DNA from: Xiphophorus maculatus
Taxonomy: Eukaryota > Chordata > Actinopteri > Cyprinodontiformes > Poeciliidae
Reading direction: 5' to 3'
Assembly: GCF_002775205.1 (NCBI RefSeq)
Contig: NC_036445.1
Coordinates: 3,802,802-3,866,801, forward strand
Length of the DNA stretch: 64,000 nt
Position 1 is the first letter of the stretch; each line of letters begins with the position of its first letter. A program made the position numbers and the translations under genes. The notes under the pieces are model-generated. The model had not been told where the DNA came from. It was given only the letters and a program-made list of their open reading frames with translations, and searched no databases. Of this stretch, positions 34,921 through 46,236 are shown piece by piece.

Positions 34921-36308
34921 TGGACTATTGCATCTGAACCTGTGGAAAGTTGCATCACAAGTTGTTGTTATGTCCACACACAGAGCTTTAATAGATAAAT
35001 TATGCTGCAGCAGTATGCCTTATGCTTATTGCAATTTACAAATCACATGACAAAGTTTAGAAATTACATCTCACTGTAACTGTTGTGACGATCCCCTCCT
35101 ATCCAGAATAAACAACTTTATTTTTTAGGTGATATGGTTTTTGAATGTCCAGCAACCTTGAAACCAAAATAACACTCTCTTTGATTAAATGTGCATTTTC
35201 CCAGTATAAAATGAAACCGTGTATTACAATAACACCTCAGTAGCAAATTTCTTTGAGCCTCAAAAAAGTATTTGCAATGTGAAGCAAAGACCACAGAGGA
35301 AGGAGAAGACGGTGCTGTTTAAAACCATTTCTGGGGAACTTCCCGTCGTATTTCTCAACTCTTAAATTACTTCCACATTTTTTAGGTCTGTTGCTAACGC
35401 TTCAAAAAAAATTTAAACCTATTTTCGTCTCTTGTGACTGAAGACTTGGAGTAATCTTTGTCTCTTTGCTATTGCATGCGATTTCAAACCAATGTAATAT
35501 GAGCAGTGTTTATTTCATCTACATGGACTGAATTGATTATGTAAAATCTTCTGATAGACTGATAAGGAGCTGCAAAAGTTCTGGTAAAAGGTGAGACATT
35601 TACATTTCAAATTGTTAAACTTTCATGCCATCTGTCTATTGGGTTTTGGGGGATTTATCTCTTTAAGTCTTGAAATAAACATGTCTTATGCATGTAGATA
35701 AAGTAAAAGAAGAAAAAATATTGGCAGTTAAATATACTGCATGAAATATTTATGTATTTTTTAAACAATACATTTAAAAAGTTTTCAAATCTGGCTTCAC
35801 ATTTTTCTGACATATTGAAATGAAAATGTAAGTTGGTCATTTTTATTCTTTTTCCTTCCTTCATTTTTTTGCATTTTTTTTACCACTGCCTTTTTCATGA
35901 TAGCTTAGAAACTCTAACAGCCTTAAAGAATTTCACTTGCTAAAGTCCCAAAGCCTTACAAGTAGCTTTACCACTTGCCACCAATGCCAGGTTTGTGTGA
36001 GTAGCTTTCAAGTTGGTGGTACTTTTGTTAGCACTATTACTTTGCTGCAAGAAGAGGGTTTGAATTCCTGACTGGGGTTTTTCTGCATGGAATTTGCAGT
36101 TTATTCTGGGTATGCTACCTGTATTCAAAAGGACAAAAAAAATGTATTCTAAGTGAATTTGTTGTTCTAAATTGTTCTATGATTTTGCATAGTAGTTTGT
36201 CATTTGTGTCCGTTTGTGTTTGTTTCCATGTGATAGACTAGCAATCAGCTCAAGGTGAACCAAACTTCCAGCCACAAAAGTGTTGGGGATAGGAACCAAC
36301 TAACAAAG
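34921..36308. other. Intergenic DNA upstream of gene C
   Basis: No intact gene is seen. About 35985-36290 is another diverged copy of the common fish repeat (ttggtggtacttttgttagcac, ctgactggggtttttctgcatgg, gtgatagactagcaatc). The rest is AT-rich and unremarkable. The gene C promoter should be near the 3' end. Confidence 0.4.
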
Positions 36309-39300
36309 ATGGTTGGACCTTTGATATTTCTTCTCATTGGCTCTGTACTCCAAGGTGAGATTCTTATGCATAGCATTTAGTTTTGCTGAAATATTTGAAA
36401 AAACAAAATCCATCACAGGTTCCAGTGTGTATAAAGTACGTAATCTGCAATTATTGTTTAATTCATGGTTGAGTTCTATTGTGTTCTTGTGTCGCTGTCA
36501 TCATATCTTCACATTCAAAAATAAACTTTTAATTTTTTTTTTTTAATCTAAATCAATATTTTTGGCAATGAGTGAGTGAGGGTGGTAAAAGTCACATTTG
36601 GTAAAAAATGACTTTGGCCACTATTTTAGGAAAGTGCTGATATCTGTGAGCAACACAAAAGAAAATTTAAGTAACACTAAGAATTAATTAATATTCCTGC
36701 AATGTCCATATTTAGTGCGACCAACGTTATTCATAATACAAACACATAAAAGAAGGAATTATGGATTTCTGTTAAGTTAAAAAAAAAATCTGAATACTTA
36801 GGTAACCTTTCTGAAAGATGTTTGATCTGAAACATGAAGTCACAATAATGTCCTTAACTAATCTTGGATTTACTGATGCTAAAAATGTCAAAAGCTTGTA
36901 TATGTCATCAGTGTTGCTGTTTCATCATATTTTACTCTGACTTTACTGGCATTTTCAGTCTGAAAATAGTTATTATTTTCAAACAAACACACACAAAATT
37001 GACTGTTGATCATGAAGCAATGTCTGTGAGAGCACTTCAAATTAAAATTACCACCAGTCAGTAAAAAAGCTGTTCTTTCTCTAATGTTAAATATCAAAGC
37101 ATTTTCTTCTTTAAAGGCTTTATTTTGTTTAGCTGGTGCCAACACTGACAGGTGTGGGGTTAATTTACCTCTGACTGTACAAGTTATGGACCTGTCCAGG
37201 GTGACCCCACCTCTCGTCCGAAACGTTCGCTGGTGATAGGCACCATCACCCCTCCCAACTCCATTAGGGACAAGGGTGTACAGAAAATGGATGGATGTAC
37301 AAGTTATGAAAGGAGTCTGTGTGACCTCCCCTGCTCCTTTAACACTCTCTAAAATATCTATTGTACACATGTACACAGTACACATTAATATTTGTGTACT
37401 CAGGTGTACTGTGAGTACACCTGAGTGTACACAGTACTGTACTGTGAGTACACCTGAGTACACAAATATTCAGGTGTACACTGTACACCTGAATATTTTC
37501 ACTCTTCCACTGACATACAGACTCATCTTTACAGTCTTTACATGAATGTGCACTTTTATGTAACAAAATGCAAAAGCAAAGCTCAGACAAACCAAAAATT
37601 ATTTTAGACCAGATCCCCATGACTGTCACTGCATCTTGAATGAAGTTCAAATAAAGGGTTTTTGCTGTTTTATATGTCATGTTAAAGATTAAATAAACTA
37701 CTGCAGCGTTTTCTCCTTTCAGTGTCTGTTTTGTTTTTCAGGCACCAACTGTAACAGCTTTCAGGTGAATCTGGCGCAGACTGTACATGTTATGACAGGA
37801 TCATGTGTGACCATTCCCTGCTCCTTTGATGTAATGAAGGAACATCAAAAGAACTTAAATAACCAATGTGTAGCTAAATGGTTTTCATCTAAAACCATAG
37901 CTCAACAACTAATTGATAGAGATCCAGTAACAGGAAACCTAACAAAGAAAGACTGCACCACAACCTTCAACAAAATGCAGACTAATGACACCAAGACTTA
38001 TTACTTCAGACTGGAGTGCAACAATGTTCTAAAATACAGTTTCAAAAACTCAAAAGTAAAAATTGAGGTCACAGGTAGGTTTAATGTAGGTCGAAATTTG
38101 GCAATAATGCAACTCAATTAAATTTATTGTATTTTACTGAGTTACTGTTATTAAACACCAACTTGAAATCTCCCAACCAGATAATTTTCCCTCACCAACT
38201 CTGACTCCGTCCACCCTGAAGATAAAGGAGGGAGAGTCAGTGAGTCTGATGTGCTCTGCTCCAGCTCCATGTCTGCCTCATCCTCCGACACTGACTTGGA
38301 CCCCAACACTGGGCAAGATTCAGGAAACACTGCAGGAGAATCGGAACAAAACCAAATTCAAGACCTCTGTTCTGAACTTCACTGCTTCTCTCCTCCACAA
38401 TAAACAGAACATTTCCTGCACTGCTGTGTACAAGAAACAAGATGGAAGCTCTGATGCAGCTTTTACCACAGGATTAATGCCAGATGTTTTATGTAAGTTC
38501 CTTTGTCTTCTCTCAAAATGGCAACTCAGACAATATATGTTATTTAGTTAAAAGAGCATAATGAGTTGCTTAACTAAATAAAACTTTCTATTTTCAATTT
38601 ACTATATCTGAATTGTATAGATATAAAATTATCTGTTTCTATAAATTCATTATATCTGAGTATAAAGTAGTCAGATGTAATCAATGTTATGTTGTTCCAC
38701 ACACAATTAAAACAAGTTTATTTAGTTTGTAAAAACTTAAGTTGTAAGCTAATGCTTCTTAGACTACATGATAAATAACTAAACTAAGTGGAGAAGATTA
38801 AAAACACACTTGTACTAAGAAACAAACTGTTACCAAATAAACATATTCTGGTATTTTACCATCATCAGAGTCACACAGAACAATCAGTTAAAATTTATAA
38901 CTTTAACTATCAAAGTGTACTACATAAAAAATTTAAATCAGCCAATCACTTAGCATATAAATAAAATAACCTATCTTTTGACACCGAGGGATTTAGCTGG
39001 TTGAGTGATCCTGAGTAGGATTCGGTCTACAATATTTCAATATCTATCAAAACTGTAAGTCAATCAATAAAATGCAAACATTAAATTATTGAGGGAGAAG
39101 AAGATGTTTTCCTGCAAAGATGTAAGTGAGATTGGAGAAGAATGTTTTAACCTCATACACAGATGTTTTGCGCATGTATAAGATTTTAAAAGATCAAACG
39201 TTTACTATAACACTTACAGTAAACAAAATGTTTTTATCAAAACAGTGTCCTTGAACTGTCAACTTTACGAATATATTTTATTTGTCCATATTAACAATGT

Positions 39301-42046
39301 GTCATTCTCTTTTCTTTTTTTTTTCTTTTTAGATTCCCCTAAAAATCTCACAGTTTCAGCCAGTCCGTCTGGTTCGGTTCTAGAGAACAGCAATGTGGTT
39401 CTGACATGCAACAGTAATGCCAACCCAGCAGAGCAGAATTACACCTGGTATAGAGCTGATGAAGGACAGGAAACTGTCCTTGGAACTGGACAGATTTTGA
39501 ACATTAAAATTTCAGCAGACAAGAAGATTTTTTTCTGCAGAGCTGTAAATGAGATTGGAGAAGGACGTTCCGAACTCAGGCATATAGATGTTTGGTGTAT
39601 GTATATGTCTTATCATTTTTGCATTTTTGCATTGCTTACATTAAAAAGTAGGTTTTCATCAGTGTTGGTAAAATTTAAAGTTTTCAGATGTGTGGTTTCA
39701 CATTCAGTTTATTTGATAGATGAAAACACAGAAGATTTTCCAAACAAAGCAGATATAAATTATTTTCCAACTTGGAACAATAAGACAGTCTTACACATAA
39801 TGCAGGCTTTCATATGTCCCTCAAACCTTAAGACAGAAAAAAATGTCTGGTTAGTTCAGTCTTAAAATATAACAGCTCCTGATGAAAGGTTTGTAAAAGT
39901 CCTTTAAAAGTAAATAGATACAAGAAGTAAATAAAACATGTAAATAATTAGTTACCATTGTCCAGAATTATCTCTGTAAAGTTTTAAGTAATTTGCTTGT
40001 TTGTTTTTTTCAAAATATGTTTATTAATTTTTGTTTTTAAGGACAAAACAACAAAAAGCAAAAGTTCAGCAGTGCAGTTTAAAGACGAAAAAAAAAAAAC
40101 TAAAGTTAGGGGGCATACATATTTTCAGCATTTCATAGTCCAAGAAGGGTTTCCATGCAAAGAGGTTTTAAGTGGATGAGGCATGTTAGAAAGTTAAGTG
40201 GGATGTATTCCAAAATAATACTAGGGAACTTATTGGAAATATAATATTCTTTCAACCACAAAAGTTTAGGATATTACACAACTTGCTCTTTTTTGTTTTT
40301 AATATGGTTAGTTGATAGAGTAAGAAGAAGAGACGCTGGATCGAGATCAATGTTAGCTGGGTTTTAGTGCACAACCAAAGACAGTGTGTGAGGCTGCTGT
40401 CATGTTACATTTAAAGCACAATAAAGAGGATCCTGGTTTAAACTTAGACACCTGGTTTGGGAGTCGGTTTTGTGTTATTTTTAGTTCCACAAAGATTTTT
40501 ACACAATAGTCCTCCTTTGAAGAAATTTGTGCTGATTAATCTGCTTTTCCACTTCCTTTTTGGCTGCTTGATGGTGAAATGTGTTACTGCCCACATAACC
40601 TCAAAAAACCAATGTTCGATTGGCACACAACTGTCTGTCTTCATTCAGGTTTTGTTTTTTATTTTCTCTGCTGAAGTTGTCAAAATAAAACAACTAATAA
40701 TGACTAAAGAGCTTCACAAAGTATCCAAGCAAGATTTTAAAATAAATGTTGATTTTCGTTTAGTAATTTTTTTAATGTCACTTAAAAAAAACAAACAAAC
40801 TAATTTGTACATAAATCTATTGTGTATTTATTACTGATTAGATTCTTGGCTTTCATTCCAGTCCCTTCACAGATCCTGTTCTCATCAAACTGCACCAAAA
40901 CTGCAAATCAGCTCAACTGCTCCTGTGAAACTGTGGGAAACCCGACTCCAATGACTCATTGGTTCTTGAATGGGCAACCTGTTAGTCCATCTAGCCAGGT
41001 GGTGGTTACAAAAGAGTTTCTAAATGGCTCACCTTTGAGGAGCATCATCACTGTGAATGAGCCACAGAACAAAGATCTGTCCACCTTGCTGTGCTTCAGC
41101 TCCAACTCCTTGGGATCAGCCAGTAAACAGTTTTGTGTCAGCGGCCTTGAGAGCTCAAGAGAAAACCAAGGTCTGTCTTTTTTCTCTCTTTAATTGGTTA
41201 AATTTGTGAATCAAATTCATGTTGCAGCAGAGTAATTTTGATAATATTGTTTTATTGTAGGTCAGATCACACTGGCTGGTTTCATTGCCACAGTTGTTGC
41301 TTTTGTACTGGTAGTATTTGCCCTCCTGGTTTTAATCTGGTAGGTGAAGGAGCTGAGTATTATGCAGACATATTGTTGTCTTTCGTTTTCATTTTGAAAT
41401 TTTGGAGTGTATTAACAATTCTCCTTTGATTACATAGTAGAAGATAAAGTAGGATGTTATTTTATCCATGGAAGAGGTCTTGCATTTTCTGGAGAAAGAT
41501 AAGCAGATATTAAATGATCAGCATATTTTTCAGGTTTCAAAAGACACACTCCAAACCTAGAGGGATTGGAGGTGATATTGATACAAATGCATATCTAATG
41601 ACGGAGGAAAGTCAGGTTTGTTAACCAACGATGCTATTGTCATGTTTTTCTTTACTATGATGTCTGAAAGGCGTTTATTGCTCAAGTTTTTCCTTCATTC
41701 TTAGGTACCAAACATGATTGAAGATGCAATTTATGCAAACACTGCTGAACTTAGTCAAGCAGAAATTTGCCAACCTTCCAATGAAACTGACAACGAAATA
41801 AGTGAAAGTTCAGGAAAGAAAAGTGAAGATCTGGTTTATGCCCGTGTGAATTGGTCAAGAAAGATGAAAGCAAAGAAGCCGGAGAATGATGCAAACATGA
41901 AACTCACTGGCAACTCCTTTTCAGAGGAAGAGAAATTTGAGAGGGGAGACATGCTTTTTCTGAGCTCTGCACTGGAAATGGGAAGTCTGTATGCAGAAGT
42001 TAAGACCAGAAATGTAAAAGTGAATATGCTCAGCTTAAATTCATGA
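36309..42046 (+). CDS. Siglec-like inhibitory receptor C (V-C2-I-C2, two ITIMs)
   Basis: Exons: 36309-36354, 37742-38074, 38181-38492, 39333-39596, 40862-41170, 41261-41339, 41534-41615 and 41705-42046, giving 588 residues. The order is signal peptide (MVGPLIFLLIGSVLQG), V-set with TYYFRLEC and the lectin arginine, a C2 domain with the extra CSAPAPC cysteine, an I-set domain (SPKNLTVSASPSGSV...NYTWYRAD...FFCRAVNEIGEG), a C2 domain (LNCSCETVGNP), a membrane segment (VVAFVLVVFALLVLI) and a 135-residue tail. The tail has ITIMs LVYARV (41831-41848) and SLYAEV (41984-42001) and a Grb2-type site in AIYANT. These should recruit SHP-1/SHP-2 on tyrosine phosphorylation. A third family motif (EYAQL, 42022-42036) is present but out of frame. 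A poly(A) signal lies at 42064. Confidence 0.88.
37136..37352 (+). pseudogene. Broken V-set exon inside gene C intron 1
   Basis: The pieces at about 37138-37188 and 37309-37350 match the start of a Siglec V-set exon (gtgccaacactgacagg...ctgactgtacaagttatg, then aaaggagtctgtgtgacc...ccctgctcctttaaca). They are split by a retroelement at 37189-37295. The exon then breaks off into a palindrome-rich stretch. This suggests gene C once had, or received, an extra V-set module. Confidence 0.7.
37189..37295 (+). mobile_element. Truncated retroelement (SINE/LINE 3' end) with 13-bp target-site duplication
   Basis: This is the 3' end of a common fish repeat (gacctgtccagggtgacccc, ctctcgtccgaaacg, caagggtgtacagaaaatgg) with an ATGG tail. 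It is flanked by TGTACAAGTTATG at 37176-37188 and 37296-37308. The flanking copies are part of the V-set exon, so the insertion is directly visible. Confidence 0.75.
37387..37497. repeat. Cluster of perfect palindromes
   Basis: The arms 37387-37410 and 37447-37470 are a perfect 24-bp inverted repeat. Overlapping it, 37465-37497 is a 16-bp perfect palindrome around a single base. The gtgagtacacctgag motif also repeats inside. An antisense frame of 191 codons runs across this region but is a by-product of the composition. Confidence 0.7.
38493..39332. other. Gene C intron 3
   Basis: This 840-bp AT-rich intron lies between the first C2 exon and the I-set exon. No further exon is recognised. Stretches such as gttaccaaataaacatattctgg are similar to the matching intron of gene D (47681 onwards), consistent with whole-gene duplication of C and D. 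Confidence 0.4.
39597..40861. other. Gene C intron 4
   Basis: This 1.27-kb intron has no recognised exon. A short frame at 40457-40837 on the + strand and its antisense partner are not supported by homology. Confidence 0.35.
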
Positions 42047-42063
42047 ACAAATGTACAATACAG

Positions 42064-42069
42064 AATAAA
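42064..42069 (+). terminator. Poly(A) signal of gene C
   Basis: AATAAA lies 18 bases after the stop codon. It is unusually close, so a downstream signal may be used as well. Confidence 0.4.
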
Positions 42070-45000
42070 TTATCACTCTGTGGCAGGCGTGGTTCTAAGA
42101 ATCCGATGAAACAAACTAAAGTCCTAGTACAAGGTCAAGAAGGTTTTGAAAAAAATGTCCTGCTGGTTGACATTGAATTAAGAACAATATGTTATATTGT
42201 TATGAATTTGTTTTACTTAAGGTATTCTTGTTTTGGCCAAGGACCTTTTTGGCCAAAGCATTTCTTACATTTTATAACATTTGGAAAGTTATGACAATTA
42301 TCTTCAACTCCAGCTTTTGTCAGTGTAGAAACCATACCTAATCCAATTTTCTCACCACTCACACAATAGTAACGGCACACAACAAAAACTTTTTCCTCAG
42401 GTGATGTCTCGAGAACGTACTGCTAAAGCTAAGAAATTATGTCATTTTGTTTTTGCAGAGAAGAACAAATTGTTCTGTATCCACACAATATATTTAGATC
42501 TTATTTTAACTCTCGCTAGCTGATGCAATTTGTCAATATATGATATGTTCACTTAATTTGAAATTGACAGAATATTTTAGAACCATCTGTATTTTCTAAA
42601 GCAACAGCTGCAGTCTTCTGGCTTTATATGAGCTGTCAAAAAACAATGCTGATAGTACCAGGCTTCCCTAAAATATTTGTTCCCCTACTTATTGTGATGC
42701 CAGCAGTAGTGGAGGGTGCTATATCTCAGTACTTTGTGCTGTATTTATAAACCATTTATTAAAGTTGCAATTAAAGAGCCAAACTTTTCTAGTTATAGTT
42801 TGATACTTCATTAAATTATCTTCAATCACATGCTTTAAAATCAAGTACTTTGCAGTATTAATATCACTATTGCATGGTCTACATTTGGTTTGCGATTGTT
42901 TTAAAGTGTTTATTTGACCATTTGAGCTATCCATGCTTTATGAATTTGCATTTTAGCATCCGTTCTGTCATATAATCTTGATAAAGTGCAATACAATTTA
43001 ATATAGTTATATGTTTTCCTGTTATTTATTATTTTAGACAACAGAAATCAACACACTCATTTTCAGTAAAATATGTGCACACTGCCATCTAGTGTCAATC
43101 TACCACACCATAACAGGAGGTTTTCTATAATGGAAACATAAAACCTCTATTCAGCTTCTAAAATAAAATAATAATTCAGTAGTTTATAGTGAAACTGCCT
43201 TCTTCAGTTTAAAAGCTTTGCTGCAACATGATTTTAAACTTGCAAAACATCAAGCAACACTGGAGGAGACACAATGATGGAGAATTTAAGACTAAGACAA
43301 ACAGTATTTAGTTCCACCTCAGTTCCACTTGTATTATTGAATGTATGTAATTTAAAACTTCTTGATTATTTAGACCCCTCCTCTCACCCGAAGCGTTCGC
43401 TGAAGATAGGCACCAGCACCCCTCCCAACCCTAGGGACAAGGGTGTATAGAAAATGGATGGATGGATGGATGGATGGATGGATGATTATTTAGATTTGAA
43501 AGAGGCCATTCATGAGAAGGATCTCTTTATGGACAGTTTTACTCTTTTTGATGTAAATAAGGTTATTTTCAACACTTTTAAGTTGGGTTTTCAGCCACAA
43601 TACAGTGTACCTTGTTCCTCAGCAGGATTTTTTTTCATTTTCTTTCTTAATTCTTTTCTATAAAACATGAGTTTGTGAATAATTGGTGTTATAAAGAAAA
43701 CTTTGAGTCGGCTTTCCTTACTGTCACATTCAGAAATCAGCTCAGTAGGTATTAGGATGATACTAAGTGGTGGAACTTGTGAGCAGGAATTATCAAACAT
43801 CCTCAGTCATGATGTGGTAGAATCTGCACAAAGAACCTGAGTTCAGGTTCTGGCAAGAAAGAGGCTGTAAGTAAGAATACCTTCATATGAATGCAGGCAC
43901 AGGGGATGATCACAAGAGAGTCTCAAAAAACTACAAAAAAGTGGGACATCAAGATGGTGGAGGCAACATATTGTTTGAATGCCCTTCTTCCCTTCCCGCT
44001 TTTATAGAAAGCAACAATGTGAAATATCTTACAAAAAGTTTAAAGTGTATTTCTCAACAGCCAGTGTTGAATGCAAAACCTAACCCCAATAAATCACTTG
44101 TTCCCATGTCCCATCAACATTGCTTATGCCAATTGAAATAAAAAGTCAATATTGGCTTGAAATAACATGGATCAAACTGGCTAGTGTACAATTATCCACC
44201 AGTTACATCAGTAGTAACTGATGGTTGAGACCATAGCAGAGTGATTGTGTGAGGTCTGTTCTTTCTATGAAGGTTTGTACTGCACCCAGATAAACCAGCA
44301 GCCAGATTTTAGTGACTGTTACGGCTGTCTATGTCATCAGTGGATGTATATTTATAAAATCCACCATAAACCATTTAAAATGTTTATGACAAAGAAAGAG
44401 AGTCAAGCAGAAAAATGTAGCAAAATTATGGTCTTATTGAAATTTACAAATAATACTAAATGTAAATGCATACATTTCATTTGTATACATAGAAGTATGT
44501 AGTTTTAATTTATAAGGACTCTGAGTATGAGCATGTGCTTTGTTTTTTCTCTTCAGTTCTTGAGTGGACTGTCTACTTTTCTGTAGTGAGCTAAATCTCC
44601 ATTGACACTGATATTGACAAAAAGCAGTTTGGTTTCAACAAGTATGTATTGTTCACTTACAACATGATGAAATAAGTGTGTGCTTCACACATTATGTGTT
44701 ATGTGGTTAATATTTAACACATGTTCGTTGTCAAGATAACCCGAGATCATCCATTATTCCCATGCAGGAGATTTTAGGTTCTCTTTTAGTTCTCAGTGTC
44801 AGCATTAAGAAAAGATAGGTTAGATAAGATGGATTTTTATTTGATTACTTCTGCTACTGAAATTAAGCTGTACTGACCCTCTTAAAATTGCCTTAGTAAT
44901 AAACTATTTAGTATAAAGAAAATCTAAAAGAAGTTGTGGACATTCAGTTAAAAAAGTGTCACCTCAAAGTTCTTTGACGGTTGTAAAATAGCAATGACGC

Positions 45001-46236
45001 TTAATTCTGGAGAGAAAAAGGTGGTTAAAGTTTTAATAGGTTGCCTTAGACCAATAAATTATATGTAAAACAACATTCTTGGGATTCGCACAAGTCACTA
45101 AAAAGAACCTGGTTCAGAAACAAGTGCACATTCTAACAAAGAGGAAGAGCGACCGTTAACAGGTGTGCTCTGTGAAACAGGCTGCTGAGCCTGGCTAATT
45201 CACAGGGGGAAGCAGGATGGGACACTCAGATGGAGGCCAGCTTACAGAGAGTTTATCTCAGTTCTGGACAAGGTCATACCCGGCAGACTTAGGAAACTCA
45301 ATTTAGCAGTTAGATTGAGAGCTGGTAGCGCGTCTCATCCCCTCAGAAGAAGAAGGAGGTGGGAAAGGGAGGCTGGGGGAGTCGTGCAGCTACAACATTG
45401 TCTAGACAATATCAGCAGTAGGTCTACATCAGGGATGAAACATTTGCACATTAAATTAATGAGTAACTGATGCTAAGATTACAGAGTCAAATCTGATGGG
45501 ACTGTTTACATTTCTCTGGGGAAGTTGTCATTGTCATATGATAAATGTTTAATTTGGTACCTCTTTTTCAGTACTTGCAGCTTCTGAATAGGTGTGCACA
45601 TTTTAAGGAAGATGACTGCTTAATCATAAACAGTCATTGTCTGTTTGATACTCCACACTAGAAGCAAAGATATTTGAAGAAGGTTAATATTATTTTCAAT
45701 GATAATTTTATTTACTGGAATAAAATTATTTTGTAAAACCAAACAAGGAAAACAAATAGTTCCAGCATTTCATTTACAAGGTGAGACATTTGAATTTTTA
45801 AATATTGATTGTTTCAGCTTGTCAGTGTTTTTACTTTTGGACATACCTGGAAAGGAAGATTAAAATCTAATAAATTGCATAAAATATTGCTAATTTATTT
45901 GTTGTTGTTGTTATTACACAATGTAGTAAGAAGTTCCTGTTATTTTGTCTGTCTTAACCTGCTTTTTTTCAATATATGGAAGAAAAAAATGAAAGGGGGT
46001 CTATTTCCACATAATAATTAGTCCTTTTGATTTATTTAACTACTGAATGACACTTCTTGCCAAATTATGTTTTCGAAATACTAGAAGATAGTTACATGGT
46101 AAAAGGACACTACATAAATCTAAGTTCATATTGATCGTCAGTTAATTTATTTAATTTTCTTTTAAAGTGTATAAATAAGATTATCACAGATGGTTTATGT
46201 TGTTTGCAGAGTAAGATTGACATCAGCTCAACAAAC
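42070..46236. other. Intergenic DNA between genes C and D
   Basis: This is a 4.2-kb AT-rich gap. At about 43375-43485 lies another 3' end of the common fish retroelement with an expanded (ATGG)n tail. I see no Siglec relic or other gene. The short frames at 43887-44141 and 44245-44502 lack recognisable homology and splice context. The gene D promoter is probably in the last few hundred bases. Confidence 0.4.
43375..43485 (+). repeat. Retroelement 3' end with (ATGG)n microsatellite
   Basis: It shares cctctcacccgaagcgttcgc, gataggcacca, cacccctccca and caagggtgtatagaaaatgg with 37189-37295, followed by about seven ATGG/TGGA repeats. Confidence 0.65.

Noticed and set aside
36888..37463. Antisense open frame of 191 codons
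   Set aside because: It runs through a palindrome-rich, low-complexity stretch and the retroelement insertion inside gene C intron 1, with no recognisable protein features.
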